Source of the DNA: Aureococcus anophagefferens | Taxonomy: Eukaryota; Sar; Pelagophyceae; Pelagomonadales; Pelagomonadaceae | Direction of reading: 5' to 3' | Assembly: GCF_000186865.1 (NCBI RefSeq) | Contig: NW_008705562.1 | Span: 2,445,837 to 2,509,836, forward strand | DNA: 64,000 nt | In this document: in pieces, positions 63,597 to 64,000 of the stretch | Layout: each line of letters opens with the position of its first letter | Numbering within the stretch: the stretch's first letter is position 1 | Program-made: the position numbers and the translations under genes | Notes under the pieces: generated by a model | Databases searched by the model: none | Told to the model about the DNA's origin: nothing | What the model saw: only the letters and a program-made list of their open reading frames with translations

Positions 63597-64000
63597 CTAC
63601 ACTGTTAGTTGCGTGGCGAGGTTGAAGTGGAGCCCCACCTGGCCCTCCTTGAGGTTCGCGAAGGACACGCCGTCGTCGTCGTCGTCGCGGCCGGTCCGGC
63701 CGAAGTAGTCCGCGGCGTCGAGGGCGACCTCGCAGGACTGGGCGATGACGGCGTCGGCGTCCTCGGCAAACTCGGTGAGGATGGCCTCGCAGGCGTCCCA
63801 GCAGCCCTCGAGCGCGCCGATGGCCTCCGCGGCCTCGTGGCGGACGATCGCGTGCTCGCCGGCGCGCCGCAGGCTCTCGGCGAGGAAGGGCAGGGCCGCC
63901 GGGTGCTGGAGCTGGCCCAGCACGAAGGCGACCTCGTGGCGCAGCAGCGGCGACGAGCCGTCGCCGACGAGCGCGCGGCCGAGCGCGGCGACGGAGCGCT
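63597..64000 (-). CDS. DOHH: Deoxyhypusine hydroxylase, C-terminal part (5' truncated by window edge)
   Basis: The frame is open to the window end and holds about 133 codons of the C-terminal half. It has the HEAT-like His-Glu motifs that bind the di-iron centre: SPLLRHEVAFVLGQLQHPAA and HAIVRHEAAEAIGALEGC, each with the invariant HE pair, followed by QSCEVALDAADYFGR. The enzyme hydroxylates deoxyhypusine on eIF5A, completing hypusine needed for translation elongation. It is convergent with the EF3-HEAT gene. The C-terminal 30 residues (DDDDDGVSFANLKEGQVG) are lineage-specific. Confidence 0.9.
   Translation of the reverse strand, partial: RSVAALGRALVGDGSSPLLRHEVAFVLGQLQHPAALPFLAESLRRAGEHAIVRHEAAEAIGALEGCWDACEAILTEFAEDADAVIAQSCEVALDAADYFGRTGRDDDDDGVSFANLKEGQVGLHFNLATQLTV

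Overview
The window is nuclear DNA of a stramenopile (heterokont) alga, most likely a pelagophyte close to Aureococcus. Inference rests on very high GC with C or G at nearly every third codon position, densely packed genes with few short introns, bipartite plastid leaders with a Phe after the signal cleavage site, a stramenopile-type WT-EE / PMRITKKF domain protein, MYND-RING-Sel1 gene amplification, and two short inverted-repeat elements that behave like the introner elements known from Aureococcus. No rRNA, tRNA or CRISPR was found.

Layout. 1-12,900: end of an armadillo protein, aldo/keto reductase, a MINDY deubiquitinase, a secreted methyltransferase-like protein, Mpv17 protein, GT8 glycosyltransferase, AlkB-like oxygenase, CCT-domain regulator, adenylate kinase and an RGG protein. 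13,100-20,973: S-adenosylhomocysteinase (GC-AG intron), a SAM-domain ALKBH RNA demethylase crossed by a 50-N assembly gap, a GT1 glycosyltransferase and a coiled-coil protein. 21,190-25,811: three related MYND-RING-Sel1 genes and a BTB gene whose flanks are duplicated with them. 26,142-29,230: a C2-RhoGEF-C2-C2-C2-SAM protein. 30,065-43,005: a stramenopile-domain protein, a membrane protein, a GDSL esterase, a cyclic-nucleotide-binding protein, a probable THUMP/m5U-methyltransferase fusion carrying an inverted-repeat insertion, plastid FAD synthase, a second Mpv17 protein and a calpain without its catalytic Cys. 43,656-48,567: a two-domain Golgi-type glycosyltransferase, a 162-bp satellite, a 430-bp inverted-repeat segment and a mitochondrial-carrier protein. 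48,568-52,960: gene-poor; it contains a sharp AT-rich island with a truncated PhoH-like gene and a tiny membrane ORF, probably virus-derived. 52,980-64,000: carbamoyl-phosphate synthetase II (with an introner-like intron) divergent from PurE, an ABC1 kinase-beta-lactamase fusion, an EF3-type HEAT protein and deoxyhypusine hydroxylase.

Functional links. SAHH recycles the by-product of the methyltransferases in the window. CPSII and PurE supply pyrimidine and purine synthesis from opposite sides of one promoter region. The EF3 HEAT protein and DOHH both concern translation elongation. The most notable signals are the two related short elements at 37,038-37,238 and 57,048-57,237, the gene-structure changes they caused, and the AT-rich island.
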